Shown: piece by piece, positions 54,519 through 64,000 of the stretch
How the letters are laid out: each line of letters begins with the position of its first letter
How positions within the stretch are numbered: position 1 is the first letter of the stretch
Translations under genes and position numbers: made by a program
DNA from: Mesoplasma syrphidae
Lineage (GTDB): Bacteria; Bacillota_I; Bacilli_A; Mycoplasmatales; Mycoplasmataceae
Direction: 5' to 3'
Length of the DNA: 64,000 nt
Assembly (NCBI RefSeq): GCF_002843565.1
Contig: NZ_CP025257.1
Coordinates: 620,001 to 684,000 of the forward strand
The notes under the pieces: generated by a model
Seen by the model: only the letters and a program-made list of their open reading frames with translations
Told to the model about the DNA's origin: nothing
Databases searched by the model: none

Positions 54519-55556
54519 ATGAAATTTAATACTTTTAAACGGGTTAAAAAATTAACTAATCAAGAAATCTTAACTGAAATTGAGCTGCTTGAAAAAGTCG
54601 ACTATACAGCATTATTTAACAAAGAAATACCATATCATATTTTTGGCTATGTTCATACCTTTAGAGTAATCTCGGATGGACTCCATCTCAGTCTTTTAAA
54701 ACAATTTGTTGGAGGTTTGTTAGCAGGTATATGAATTAGTTTTGCATATACTGCCATTTCTTTTTCAACATATTCAATTGATAATTCTTCAGTTGCAAAA
54801 ATTTTAACAGGATTTATTTTTATCGGCTCAATGGTTTTGATATTATTTTTGGGCGGAGGATTTTTGACGGCTTATCTATGATACTCTCGGGCAATGTTCA
54901 AGGGCGTGGAAAAGTGAAGTGTTTTTTTAAAAGCATGTTGATGAGTTTATTTAGGTAACATTACTGGAATTGGTTTTTTTGTCGCAATTTTTTATTTATC
55001 AGACGGATATGCAAGCGACGACAATCTTTTATTGACAAAAATTTATGAAAACTATGGCCTAAATAAAATGGGTATAATCGGAAATCGATTAAAAACTAGC
55101 TCTGCAATATCGGGTACGGATGTTTTTAAAACTATTGGAACAGTCTTTGGAAGTGCCGTTTTATGTGGACTATTAATTTGCGTTGCTATTCAAGGTTCAA
55201 AATCAACAAAAGGTGACATCGTTGCGTCAATTATGGTACTAGCTTGTATTGTTGTTTTCTTTGGAATTGGTGGTTATCAACATTGTGTAGCAAATTGATA
55301 CGCAGCATGAGTAATTATTTTTATGACTCTTGATAATCAACAAGAACTTTTGACATTGACTTTCAACAACAACACTTTTTGGTGATACATTTTAATAAAT
55401 ATTTTTCCATCGATTATTGGTAACTTTGTTGGATCCTTAATTATTGGATTATTTATGAGCTGATTTAATGCTGATTACGATCATTTGCTAATAAAAAATG
55501 CTCGCTTAAATTTTTTAAAAGAGACTTTAAAAATGCGAGACAATAGAGACAAATAA
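54519..55556 (+). CDS. formate/nitrite transporter (FNT) family channel, copy 1
   Basis: A 345-residue membrane channel. FNT proteins form pentamers passing small monocarboxylates such as formate or lactate. Membrane segments start at about residue 65. Family signatures are QFVGGLLAGIWISFAY, the LGGGFLTAYLWY half-helix, VYLGNITGIGFFVA, LCGLLICVAIQGSK (usually CNwLVC; here the Asn is Gly), GIGGYQHCVANWYAAW with the central pore His, and the last helix IIGNFVGSLIIG. The cytosolic N-terminus is long (~60 residues). Many UGA Trp codons. The ATG at 54519 has GAGG seven bases upstream; 54507 is an alternative. Its paralogue follows 434 bases later. Confidence 0.88.
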
Positions 55557-55990
55557 TTGATATCAAGTCAGCATTCCTCAATTTATAAAAAACACAAGCC
55601 GAAATTTTTTATTTTGCATTGAAGCTTTGACTATGTAATAGTAAATGAGTTGATCACGTTTACAACTTTTTTTATATTTTAATTGAATCATATTCATTAC
55701 AAAAAGACGCTAAGACTAGCACTTTTTTTGTTTTGAAACGAGCCAAAATATATTTAAACTTGTTAGCAGCTTTTGCAGTTGAAATAGAAGCATTATAAGA
55801 ATATAATCATAAAAGGTTTCTCTGATGGTTAGCAAAGTAAAATTTTTTTTTGCTAACCATATCAATCATGATGAATGTGTTTTTTAAATTTGTTGTAGAC
55901 AAATATTGAGATGAATTTAAAAAACTTTTAGTAAAACCATTATTTTAAAATTTACTTATTTTACCATTAAATGGTATTTAGAAAGGTCAT
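55557..55990. other. intergenic region between the FNT genes
   Basis: About 430 bases, AT-rich. It holds the 12-base hairpin at 55825-55860. On the minus strand an open frame of 62 codons runs from an ATG at 55860 to a TAA at 55672, but it lacks a ribosome site and matches nothing I know. The last 50 bases before 55991 probably hold the promoter of copy 2. Confidence 0.4.
55825..55860. repeat. long perfect hairpin between the FNT genes
   Basis: Arms ATGGTTAGCAAA (55825-55836) and TTTGCTAACCAT (55849-55860), with a 12-base loop containing an eight-T run. There is no T run beyond the stem on either strand, so it is not a standard terminator. It lies 270 bases past copy 1 and 130 bases before copy 2. 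Confidence 0.7.
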
Positions 55991-57085
55991 ATGGAAGGTA
56001 CAAAAAAAAGATTTTTTAGAAGCACTAAAAAACTAACTGACGAGGAGCTTCGGGACGAAATTCACGAATTAGAGAAAGTTGATTATACACCATTATACAG
56101 CAAGGATATTGCTTATCATAACTATGGATACATTCATACATTTCGTGTTATTTCTGACGGATTACGTCAAAATTGATTGAAGCAATTAATGGGTGGTCTT
56201 TTGGCAGGAATTTGAATTGGGTTTGCTTATACAGCTGTTGTTTATTCAACATATGCAATTTCAAATCCTTCAATTGCTAAATTATTAACTGGATTGTTAT
56301 TTGCAGGAGTTATTTTGATGATTTCTTTTCTTGGAGGAGGATTTGTCACAGCTCATATGTGATACAATCGAACAATGTTTAAAAAAGTTGAACGTTGATC
56401 AATTTTTTTAAAAGCATGTGCCTGAGTTTATTTAGGAAATATTCTGGGAATTGGAATCTTTGTTTCAATATTATACTTAGCTGATGGATTTGCTGGAAGC
56501 GAAGTTATAACAAAAGTGTACGATGGTTTTGGTCTACATAAATTGTACAATGTCGGTCATAAATTAGGAAGTGGCGAAGCGATTACTGGAAGCGATATCG
56601 GAAAAACAATTTCTTTAGTTTTTGCCAGTGCAATTTTGTGTAATTTTTTAATTTGTTTAGCAACTCAAGGTGCTAAATCAACTAAAGGTAATACTGTCGC
56701 TTCAATGATTATGTATTTGCTAATTTTAATGTTTTTTGCAATTGGTGGTTATCAACATTCAGTTGCAAACTGATATGGAGCATGATCGTTAATTTTTATG
56801 GCCATTGATGGAAATATTGTTTTAGGTTCAAATGACCTTATATTTAATGCTAATGCGGCATGATTGTTTATCTTGTTGAATATTATCCCGGCTATTGCTG
56901 GGAACTTTGTAGGAGCATTGATTATTGGATTATTTATGGGATGATTCAATATTGATTATGACACTTTATTATTAAAAGAAGCTCGCCTAAAATTTTTGAC
57001 AGAAATTTTATATTTAAGAGAGCATCCAAATGCCAATCAGCGTAAAGCAAGATTTAAAAGTAATAAAAAAAGAACATCTAAATAA
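55991..57085 (+). CDS. formate/nitrite transporter (FNT) family channel, copy 2
   Basis: A 364-residue paralogue of the preceding gene. Shared blocks include RVISDGLRQNW, KQLMGGLLAGIWIGFAYTA, FLGGGFVTAHMWYN, WVYLGNILGIGIFVS, ILCNFLICLATQGAKSTKG (here the FNT CNxLIC motif is intact), AIGGYQHSVANWYGAW with the pore His, and IIPAIAGNFVGALIIGLF. The C-terminal tail is basic (FKSNKKRTSK). AAAGGT precedes the ATG, and a terminator overlaps the stop codon. The two copies differ at the CN motif, which may reflect different substrate or gating. The substrate (formate, lactate or nitrite) is not decided by sequence; lactate or formate efflux would suit a fermenting mollicute. Confidence 0.9.
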
Positions 57086-57099
57086 GATGTTCTTTTTTT
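57065..57099 (+). terminator. intrinsic terminator after FNT copy 2
   Basis: Arms AAGAACATCT and AGATGTTCTT with a short loop containing part of the stop codon, followed by a run of T. Confidence 0.87.
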
Positions 57100-57115
57100 A
57101 TCATAAAAGTTATTT

Positions 57116-57310
57116 TTATTCTTTAATTGCACGTGAATTTGCTAGTACATCCATCATTTCTTGAAAATGTTCCTTGCAATAAGCAATATTTGCCTTTTTA
57201 AATGTTGGCTCCTCTGTAACTCATTTATTATCTGTAGCTGTCACATCCAACACGTCTTCAGCCATTGTGGCACTTGCTGGCTTATTACAATCATCCTTAA
57301 TACAAATCAT
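57116..57310 (-). CDS. small Cys-containing protein, unknown
   Basis: A 64-residue protein: MICIKDDCNKPASATMAED, then a UGA Trp (NKWVTEEP) and AYCKEHFQEMMDVL. The pattern Cys-X4-Cys ... Cys-X2-His could bind zinc, like a small zinc ribbon. AAGGAGA precedes the ATG. It is convergent with FNT copy 2, with the terminator between them. No family recognised. Confidence 0.7.
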
Positions 57311-57580
57311 TATACTTCTCCTTTTTATTTTAATAAATTTTACTTACGCATTGATTTTATCATTTAAAAACTGTTTCCTAAAATAATTATCGCTCGTTTT
57401 CATAAATAGAAATTTGTTAATTTTATCTAACAGCTTTTAAAATAACTCGTCAATAATAAAATATTGTCAACTTTAAATATTAGCCTTGCTATTGTTTACT
57501 TGACGTTAGTTAATTTTGCATTCAGTTCTTTTAATTCCAGGACTATCAATTTAGTCACAACTTTCTTGCCTACAAGAATA

Positions 57581-58531
57581 CTATTCCTTGCTCTTTCGGT
57601 GTCTTCTTAGCTCTTTTAATTCCTCCAAAGTTTGTGCCAACTTTAAACTTTTAATATATTCTTTACTATCTATTTGAGTTACTAGTCTTATTCCAACATA
57701 CCGATTTGTCATTTTTTTTAAAGTTTTTGATTTTGAAAAATATATGAGACTATAAAACATAACTACTCCAGAAGACAATAAATATGGCAATCACCAAATT
57801 TCCTGATACCCAAAGTCAACTGTTACAATAGTTCCTTGAGAACCAATATATGAATAAATCATATTTGGAGCATTGACAAAACCAGCTTGCATAATATTAA
57901 CAGTATATCGAAATGGATGCAAATACAGTGCATAATTTAGTCATCTAACAGCAGTTATTGTTTCAAAAGGAAACCCCAATCCCAAAAACTGTAGCGATGT
58001 AAAATACAATAACAAACTCGCCATGTTAGCTACTTTGTAGCTTTTGAAAGTCTGATGAATTGCTAGTGCCACAACATAAGATGTTATTCAGCAGAACAAG
58101 ATTCCCAAAAATAGCATACCAACATTAATATTATTTAAGTAGTTTATTTGCTTAGGAAAACAAGATATTGTTATTAGAAAAATAACTAAAGAAATAATGA
58201 GTGTTGAAAAAATATTAAAAAAAATTAACGCCGAATGCTTTGTTATTGTTGAAACCCTAGATAAGGAAAATTTTTCTCAAACACCCTTTTCTCTTCATTC
58301 ATTAAGAGTTTTTAAAAAACATCACAGTGAGTTACGAATTATGACAACACAAATTCCTGAAATCATTAAGAAAGGATCGCCATCTTTGAAAGCAACTCAG
58401 CATAAAATTGTGTATAGGCAAATGAAAAATCCCAAAAAAATGTTCATGTAGTTTTTAAGTCAATTTTTTGTTTGAATTTTTTGAAATAATCAAAATACTC
58501 TTCATTCACGTTTGAAATTATACTTATTCAT
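57581..58531 (-). CDS. ABC-2-type permease 2 of the second ABC system
   Basis: A 316-residue membrane protein. After a basic N-terminus (KYNFKREWRVF) there are six hydrophobic segments, including IFLGFFICLYTILCWVAF, a long one around VIFLITISCFP, LFLGILFCWITSYVVALAI, LLLYFTSLQFLGLGFPFE, and the last before a basic tail ending RRHRKSKE. It has the loop PFRYTVNIMQAGF, equivalent to PHRYTINLIQASW in its neighbour. It is related to the gene just upstream (58533-59564) and would form a heterodimer with it. More than ten UGA Trp codons fragment it in the standard code. GAGGAGA lies upstream, and the ATG follows the upstream stop by one base. Confidence 0.85.
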
Positions 58532-58532
58532 T

Positions 58533-59564
58533 TTATGAATTCTCCTCGTATTTTGTTTTTTTTACTTTTGAGACATATTTACTTTGTTTTTTATGCTTCA
58601 AACGCTCTCTTTTTATATGTTGAATTTGCCGATTTAACTCTTCTAAACTATTAGAATGTTTGATATTATTAATATTATTTTTGTGCAAATTGTAACTTGA
58701 TAAATTCTGATATTTTTTTGTCTTAAAATGCATTGGATAATTTTTATTAAGCAGAAAAATAAAAGCTCCTAAAAAGCCAATTACTCATACTGCAGATATT
58801 AAAGCTGGAAGTCATCAGCCATGCCCATTGTAGCCAAAACCATGAGTCCCTAATCATGAATTCGGATCAACATTGGGAAACTCCATATTAGCGGACAAGC
58901 CTGACCAACTTGCTTGAATCAAATTTATCGTATAGCGATGAGGAAACAAATAAGTAATAATATTTAAAACTTTAATTTGCCCAGCAATATTTCAAGGAAT
59001 CCCTAGTCCTAATAAGTACATTGGACCGAAGTAGGAAATCAGCGCAAAAATAGTTGCTATATCGCGATTTTTAAAAATTTGAACAATGACCAGTGCCATC
59101 AAATTTGACAAAATTACATTCAAAATGAATCCTATTATTAATGGCACTAAATCAATTCTTGCCAAAACATTACGTTGTTTAGCAAAAAGCATTGCCAAAC
59201 TAAATAAAAATAAGAACATTAAAAAATTTATAAATCAATTGAAAATAAACATGGAGCTATAAAGCATTTTTTTTGAAAGCGGCGTTTGGGATAATGTTTT
59301 GAAAAACTTTTTGTCCCTTCAATCAACTAAAATTGTTGTAAAAGTATGTTGGGAGTTTCTAATTTGACTAATAGCGATTGCGCTTGCCAAAACAAAAGGA
59401 TCTGATGAAAATCCATCACTACCGACAGGCTTAAAAGCAATTCAGCTAAGCATTGTTACTGAAGTAATCACAAAGTTTAAAACAATATTTGTTGGATCTG
59501 TAAAATAATTCAGGGTTTGAGCTTTTAAAAGCTTTCAAGATATTTGAAAATTTTTCTTGCTCAT
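58533..59564 (-). CDS. ABC-2-type permease 1 of the second ABC system
   Basis: A 343-residue membrane protein with six predicted hydrophobic segments and a basic, coiled C-terminus (RQIQHIKRERLKHKKQSK). It starts MSKKNFQISWKLLKAQTLNY, typical for ABC-2 permeases. Middle segments are MFLFLFSLAMLFAKQ, PLIIGFILNVILSNLMALVI and a GPMYLLGLGIPW helix, then the PHRYTINLIQASW loop. The start codon overlaps the ATPase stop in the sequence TAATG, so translation is coupled. The polarity is typical for exporters; substrate unknown. Confidence 0.86.
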
Positions 59565-60868
59565 TATTGTTCACTCTTCAAACGTTTTATACGTAAAGTT
59601 TGTTTTAGTTTTTGGCGACGGGCGGCTGTCTTCAAATGGCGAATTTCCTCTTGAATGTATTTTCGCTTCAGACGCTTCAAATGTTGACGCTCCTTAAGTG
59701 ATAAATTATTTTGCTCATCATTTTGTTGATAAAGAGCTTTCTCACTTACAAAAATTGCTGTCAAATCATTCTCCAAATATTTAGTAATTGCTTTTAAAAT
59801 TTTAACCACTCGGCTACTTAATAAGGAATCACTAATTTTAGCATGCTTACGAGCTTTGAGCAAAACTTTTTTTGTATCCTTAATTATTTTTACAACACCC
59901 TTAATTGCGTTTTTGTCAGTTTTTTGTTTATAAAAATTTCCTACAATTTCTTTTAAACTAGCAACTGCAAATACACTGTTTACAAGTTCTTCTTCAAGCT
60001 TACTTAACGCAAAATTGCTATAATCAACGTAGCTTTTAATAGCGTCCTGTAGCTGCAGTATATATGTATTCAGTTTGTTAACAAATGGAGCAAAAACTTT
60101 TTTTCTATTATTTGAAGTGCGCTCTTTAATTATTTCTTCTTTAAGTAAAGTCTTACTATAATTCATTACAGTTTTGTACTCACGTTTGATCTCAGTTTTG
60201 CTTAAATCGTCAATAATTTCTCCACCACTGATATAAATTACTCTAGTTGACAAATGGTCCAAAAAGTAAGGACTTGGAGAGTTTAAAATTAGCGTGTTTC
60301 CTTTTTTGACATATTCTGACATTAGTTTGCTAATTTTTTCAGAGTATTTTCAATCGATATCAGAAGACAGCTGATCAACCAAAATTAATTCCGGCTTATA
60401 CAAAAAAACTAAAAATAGAGCAAACAGCTGCTTCGTTACCATAGATTGCTTTGATAAGTAATTATGTCAAATTTGATTAATTCCAAAAACATCTTTCAAG
60501 TAATTGACTCAATCCTGGTCAATGACTTCATATGTTGCAATCCAAATTGCCGTTATATCTTTAACCAAAAAACCCATCGGTCAATCCTGATCACGATTTT
60601 GAAAACCAATAGCTTGACTTAGTTCTTTTTCTTCAAATGAATAATTAATCTCTCCTAAAGTCAGTTCAATACTATTAGCTATTAAACTCATTAAAGTTGT
60701 TTTACCACTACCATTACTTCCAAGTAATGAAATACATTCATTAGAATAAATTGTAAAACTGGCATTCTTAATTGCTCAATTGTTCTTTCCAAAAGTTTTG
60801 GATATATTCTTTACATGTACAATTGATTTGGCTTCTGATTCTACCGTTTTTCTTGCCTTTTCTTTCAT
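59564..60868 (-). CDS. ABC ATPase with altered catalytic motifs and C-terminal helical extension
   Basis: A 434-residue protein that pairs with the two permeases. Walker A GSNGSGKT (50-57) and Q loop IGFQNRDQDW are normal. The signature is NYLSKQSMVTKQ (LSGGQ degraded), Walker B is LILVDQLSSDID, where the catalytic Glu is Gln, and the H-loop His is replaced (LILNSPSPYF). From ~230 on, about 200 residues of Lys/Arg/Glu-rich helix follow, ending RRQKLKQTLRIKRLKSEQ. ATP binding is likely but hydrolysis doubtful. The same layout (ATPase plus long helical tail) is seen in the ATPase at 38997-40526. GAGGTTGAGA precedes the start. Confidence 0.84.
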
Positions 60869-61043
60869 TTCTCAACCTCAATTTTTATTAAATTTTTCTC
60901 CATATTTTCATAATATTTATTATGATTTTTATTGTACTCTTTGAAATTAAAAAGTGTAAGCTTTTCTCAATAAAATTTAAATAGTTTTTGTAATTTTTTT
61001 TATTGACTTCAAAATCAAAAAATGTACAAAATCAAAAAATATT

Positions 61044-61394
61044 TTATTTGTCATTATAATATTCATCATCGTAAAATCATTTATAAGCTCAAGTGTATTT
61101 TAGTTGACGACGAGAATCTTGCTTGAAACGTTTAGAAATGCAATTTTTATGAACTGCTATATAATTATTATTAACCAATTTAGGCTTTTTGGCATTAATT
61201 AAATCTAAAGTTCATGCCATCTCATCTTTACTTATTTCTGCGAAGTTTTTTTTCTCAATTGAAAATTTGCAAATATAACAAAGACGATATTCATCTTTTG
61301 ACCTGTTTTCCAAAATTGGAGCATTTTCTCATGCTGCTTCAAATTCTGTTATTTCAAACTCAACGCTTTGTTTTTGCTCATTAACATTTGCCAT
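61044..61394 (-). CDS. small Cys/His protein, unknown
   Basis: A 116-residue protein visible only with UGA as Trp. The middle has YRLCYICKFSIEKK (Cys-X2-Cys) and AVHKNCISKRF (His-X2-Cys), together a plausible zinc-binding site. The C-terminus is aromatic and acidic (WFYDDEYYNDK). AGAGGTA precedes the ATG. It lies downstream of the fructose PTS terminator and upstream of the second ABC system, separated from the ATPase by 175 bases. No family recognised. Confidence 0.75.
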
Positions 61395-61425
61395 ATTACC
61401 TCTTATCTTTAATAATTGTAGCAAT

Positions 61426-61451
61426 AAAAAACTAGTCTGAAACTAGTTTTT
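61426..61451 (-). terminator. intrinsic terminator after the fructose PTS gene
   Basis: Arms AAAACTAGT and ACTAGTTTT with a five-base loop, and a T run on the minus strand. It begins about 11 bases past the stop at 61462. Confidence 0.85.
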
Positions 61452-61461
61452 ATACTTTTAA

Positions 61462-63960
61462 TTATTTTGCAGACTGATAATATTTTTCAACAAACTGCTT
61501 ACGCAAATTAGTTTGATATTGTATAAAACTGCTTTGTTTTTGCTCTTTAAGCTCTTGTTTTGCTTCAAGCAAATTGCTTTTGTTTTGATGAACTTGCATT
61601 TTGTTCGTTGCAAACTTGTTATTTTTAAAGTCAGAGTTAATCTTTGAAAGTTTTGTTTGATAATCTTCAGTGTTTTGCGCGACAAACTTTTTAACTTGTT
61701 CATTTTTAGTTTTAACAAATTCACTTTCTAATTTTGATATTTCCTTGTAAGCCATTTTTGCTTTTTCAACATCACTTTTGTATTTTTCGATGATCATAGC
61801 TTTTTTATCAACTAAAACTTTTAAAGTTTTACTTAAAGAAAAAAGAATAGCATCGGCATTTTCATTTTTCATTTTAGCATCTTTAACTGCAAATTTGGCA
61901 GTTACTTTTGCTGTTTTTATTTTTTCATTAATATCAGCAAGTGCCACTTTTTTTTCTGAGTTTAAACTTAATAAGTAGGCAACATGAGTTTCCTTAACAG
62001 ATCCTGGTTTTCCTGCATCTGTTAATAACCAGAATGAATAAACAGATGCTGTTGTTGCAACTCCTGCAGCAATTGCTATAAAGAAGTAGAGTGTTTCAAC
62101 TCCATAGGGAACTGCTCCCAGAATTGCCACAATTGGCCCCCCATGTGCAGCAGCATTAGTTACCATCAATGCACCAGCAATTCCTCCAGCCACTGCTGAG
62201 CCCAAAACATTTGAAACAACGGCACGCTTAGGATCTCTAATTGCAAAAGGAATTGCTCCTTCAGAAATTCCGATGCATCCCATAATGATTGCTGCAACAC
62301 CTAAATTTCGCGTATCTTTATCGAAAAATTTTGGAACAATTATTGTAGTCAATCCCATACCCAATGGTGCAACAGGAATTGCAGCAGCAATCGCTCCCAT
62401 TGGTTCGTAAATTTTGGCCGTTACTAAAGCTGATCCTGTCACAAAGGCAATTTTATTAATCGGCCCCCCCATATCAAAACCAGCCATAGCACCAAGAGCC
62501 ATTCCTAACCCTAGTCCAGCTCAAACACCTAATTCTGAATTATAAGCATTTTTGAATCCAATTGAAATTTGATCCATTACATATCCAATTGGTCCTCCAA
62601 TAACATAAATAAATAGTAGTCCTATTCCTAATCCAACAACAATTGGAATAAAGAATATAGGCATTGCTGCTTGTAATGTTTTTGGAACATTTCATGTATT
62701 AATTCATTTAACTGTGTATCCCGCTAGTAAACCTGCAGCGATCGCTCCTAAAAAACCGGCTGGAGTTGCAACAGCATCCATTCCTGGCATTGGCATGAAA
62801 TTGTCGGGATTATTACCTAAGAACGCTCCAACCATTGCGGGGACAATGGCTGCTCTACCAGCTATTGAATTAGCAATAAATCCACCAAGTATCGGAATCA
62901 TCATAGCAAATGCGGCTGAACCAACCAGATTCATGACATTTAGAATTCCTCATTTATATTGATCATTGGGTCCAGCAGTTCCTGCTTCTGGTCCTCAAAT
63001 AGCCTTAGCTAATCCAATTGAAAATGCTAAACATATTCCACCCAGAACTATAATTGGAATCATATAAGAAATTCCGGCCATGATATGTTGCATTACTCCT
63101 TCTTTTTCACCACTTACGCGATTTTTAGTTTGAAACGAAGGATTTTCTCCTTTTTGAAGTGTTGCCTCAGCAATGGCCAATTTAACAGTCCCCTGTGGGT
63201 CTTTCATTGCTTTAGCAACTTTTGTTTGATAAACTTTTTTTCCAGCAAAACGAGTTTTGTCAACTGATGTATCTGTTGCAAAGATTACTAAATCAGCATC
63301 AGCAATTTCTTGGGGTTTTAAGGGAGTTCCTACACCCTTAGAACCCTGAGTTTCAATTCTTATAGAATGACCCATTTTTGGAACTTCGGATAAAAGTTTT
63401 TCTTCAGCCATATATGTATGAGCTATTCCAGTAATACACGCTGTAATTGCAACAATTTTTAAACCATCGTTAGAAGTTTTTTTATCATTTGATGCAATAT
63501 TTTCTTTAGTCTCTACTTGTTGAAGTAATTCTAAGACTTCCTTATTCGAATTTGTTGACAAAATTTTTCTTTTAAAATCTGTGTTCAATAATTTCATTGC
63601 AATACTGCTCAAAATTGTCAAATGTTCCTCACCAGAAGGCCCTTCAGGAATCATTAAGGCAATTGCAATTTTTGTTGGCTTGCCATCCAATGAATTCCAA
63701 TCTATTGGTGATTTGAGACGGACAACAAAAACAGCCGATTTTTTAATCTCCATAATTCGAGCATGTGGAATTGCAAAGCCATCTTCAAACCCTGTAGATC
63801 CTTCTTTTTCTCTGTCCAAAAAACCTTTTACTAAAGCTTCCTTATTAGAAACCAAATTTAGTTTTAAAGCTTGACTTGCAATAAAACTAAAAACTCTTTC
63901 TTTAGAACTAAATTCCTGATCAAGAAATATGTACTCAGTACTAAAAATACTATCTTTCAT
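61462..63960 (-). CDS. fruA: fructose-type PTS transporter EIIABC with C-terminal helical tail
   Basis: An 832-residue transporter importing and phosphorylating fructose. EIIA (1-150) has His66 in GFAIPHARIM. EIIB (from ~167) has Cys175 in IVAITACITGIAHTYMAEE, where most relatives have CPTGIAHT. EIIC spans ~280-660, with GISYMIPIIVLGG, the GMDAVATPAGFLGAIAAG block, GGPINKIAFVTG and EGAIPFAIRDPKR. After the last membrane segment, about 165 residues of Lys/Glu/Ala/Asn-rich helical sequence follow, not part of the normal family. The ATG at 63960 has GGTGA upstream and is preferred to the one at 63978. Usual neighbour fruK would lie beyond the right edge and is not visible. Confidence 0.92.
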
Positions 63961-64000
63961 AAATTCACCATCTTTCATTATAAAATATACACACTTTTAT

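Noticed and set aside
55672-55860. 62-codon minus-strand open frame between the FNT genes
   Set aside because: It starts inside the hairpin, has no ribosome site, and shows no family resemblance; kept only as a note in the intergenic entry.

Overview
The window comes from a low-GC mollicute that reads UGA as tryptophan (translation table 4). Many conserved genes are only intact when UGA is Trp, for example ribosomal protein S2, EF-Ts, FtsK, the Opp transporter, TrpRS, the PTS permeases and the FNT channels. Gene content (lipoproteins beginning MKKLLTILGAVTLTATAGLS, large inserts in OppD and OppF, sucrose and fructose PTS, RNase J) fits the Entomoplasma/Mesoplasma/Spiroplasma group. I cannot name a species. 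Coordinates below were re-derived by joining segments across in-frame UGA codons and choosing starts with a ribosome binding site.

Region 1 (1-13.3 kb) is mostly housekeeping: rpsB-tsf, pepV, a membrane-anchored J-domain protein, a HAD hydrolase, rplU-prp-rpmA behind an L21-type leader, a small GG-motif peptide gene after rsmI, greA, uvrC and ftsK. Region 2 (13.3-21.8 kb) is the oligopeptide transporter operon oppB-C-D-F-A. Region 3 (22.3-45.0 kb) is accessory and surface-directed. In transcription order (minus strand) it holds a ~660-residue lipoprotein, a PTS EIIA-like protein lacking its histidines, an ABC-2 permease with a large outer domain, its ATPase with a long C-terminal extension, a 776-residue coiled-coil protein, two GH18 chitinase-type lipoproteins (one with two GH18 domains, the first degenerate), and four tandem ~700-residue lipoproteins related to the first. 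The layout suggests one surface polysaccharide/chitin and envelope system built by duplication. This is the best candidate here for an undescribed system.

Region 4 (45.2-52.8 kb) holds a catalytically degenerate RNase J, a short-chain dehydrogenase and a sucrose operon (PTS EIIBC, GntR regulator, sucrose-6-phosphate hydrolase, fructokinase). Region 5 (52.9-57.3 kb) has trpS and two tandem formate/nitrite-type channels. Region 6 (57.6-64 kb) has a second ABC-2 system with two permeases and an ATPase with altered catalytic motifs, a small Cys-rich protein, and a fructose PTS EIIABC with an unusual charged C-terminal tail. No rRNA, tRNA, CRISPR array or insertion sequence was recognised.
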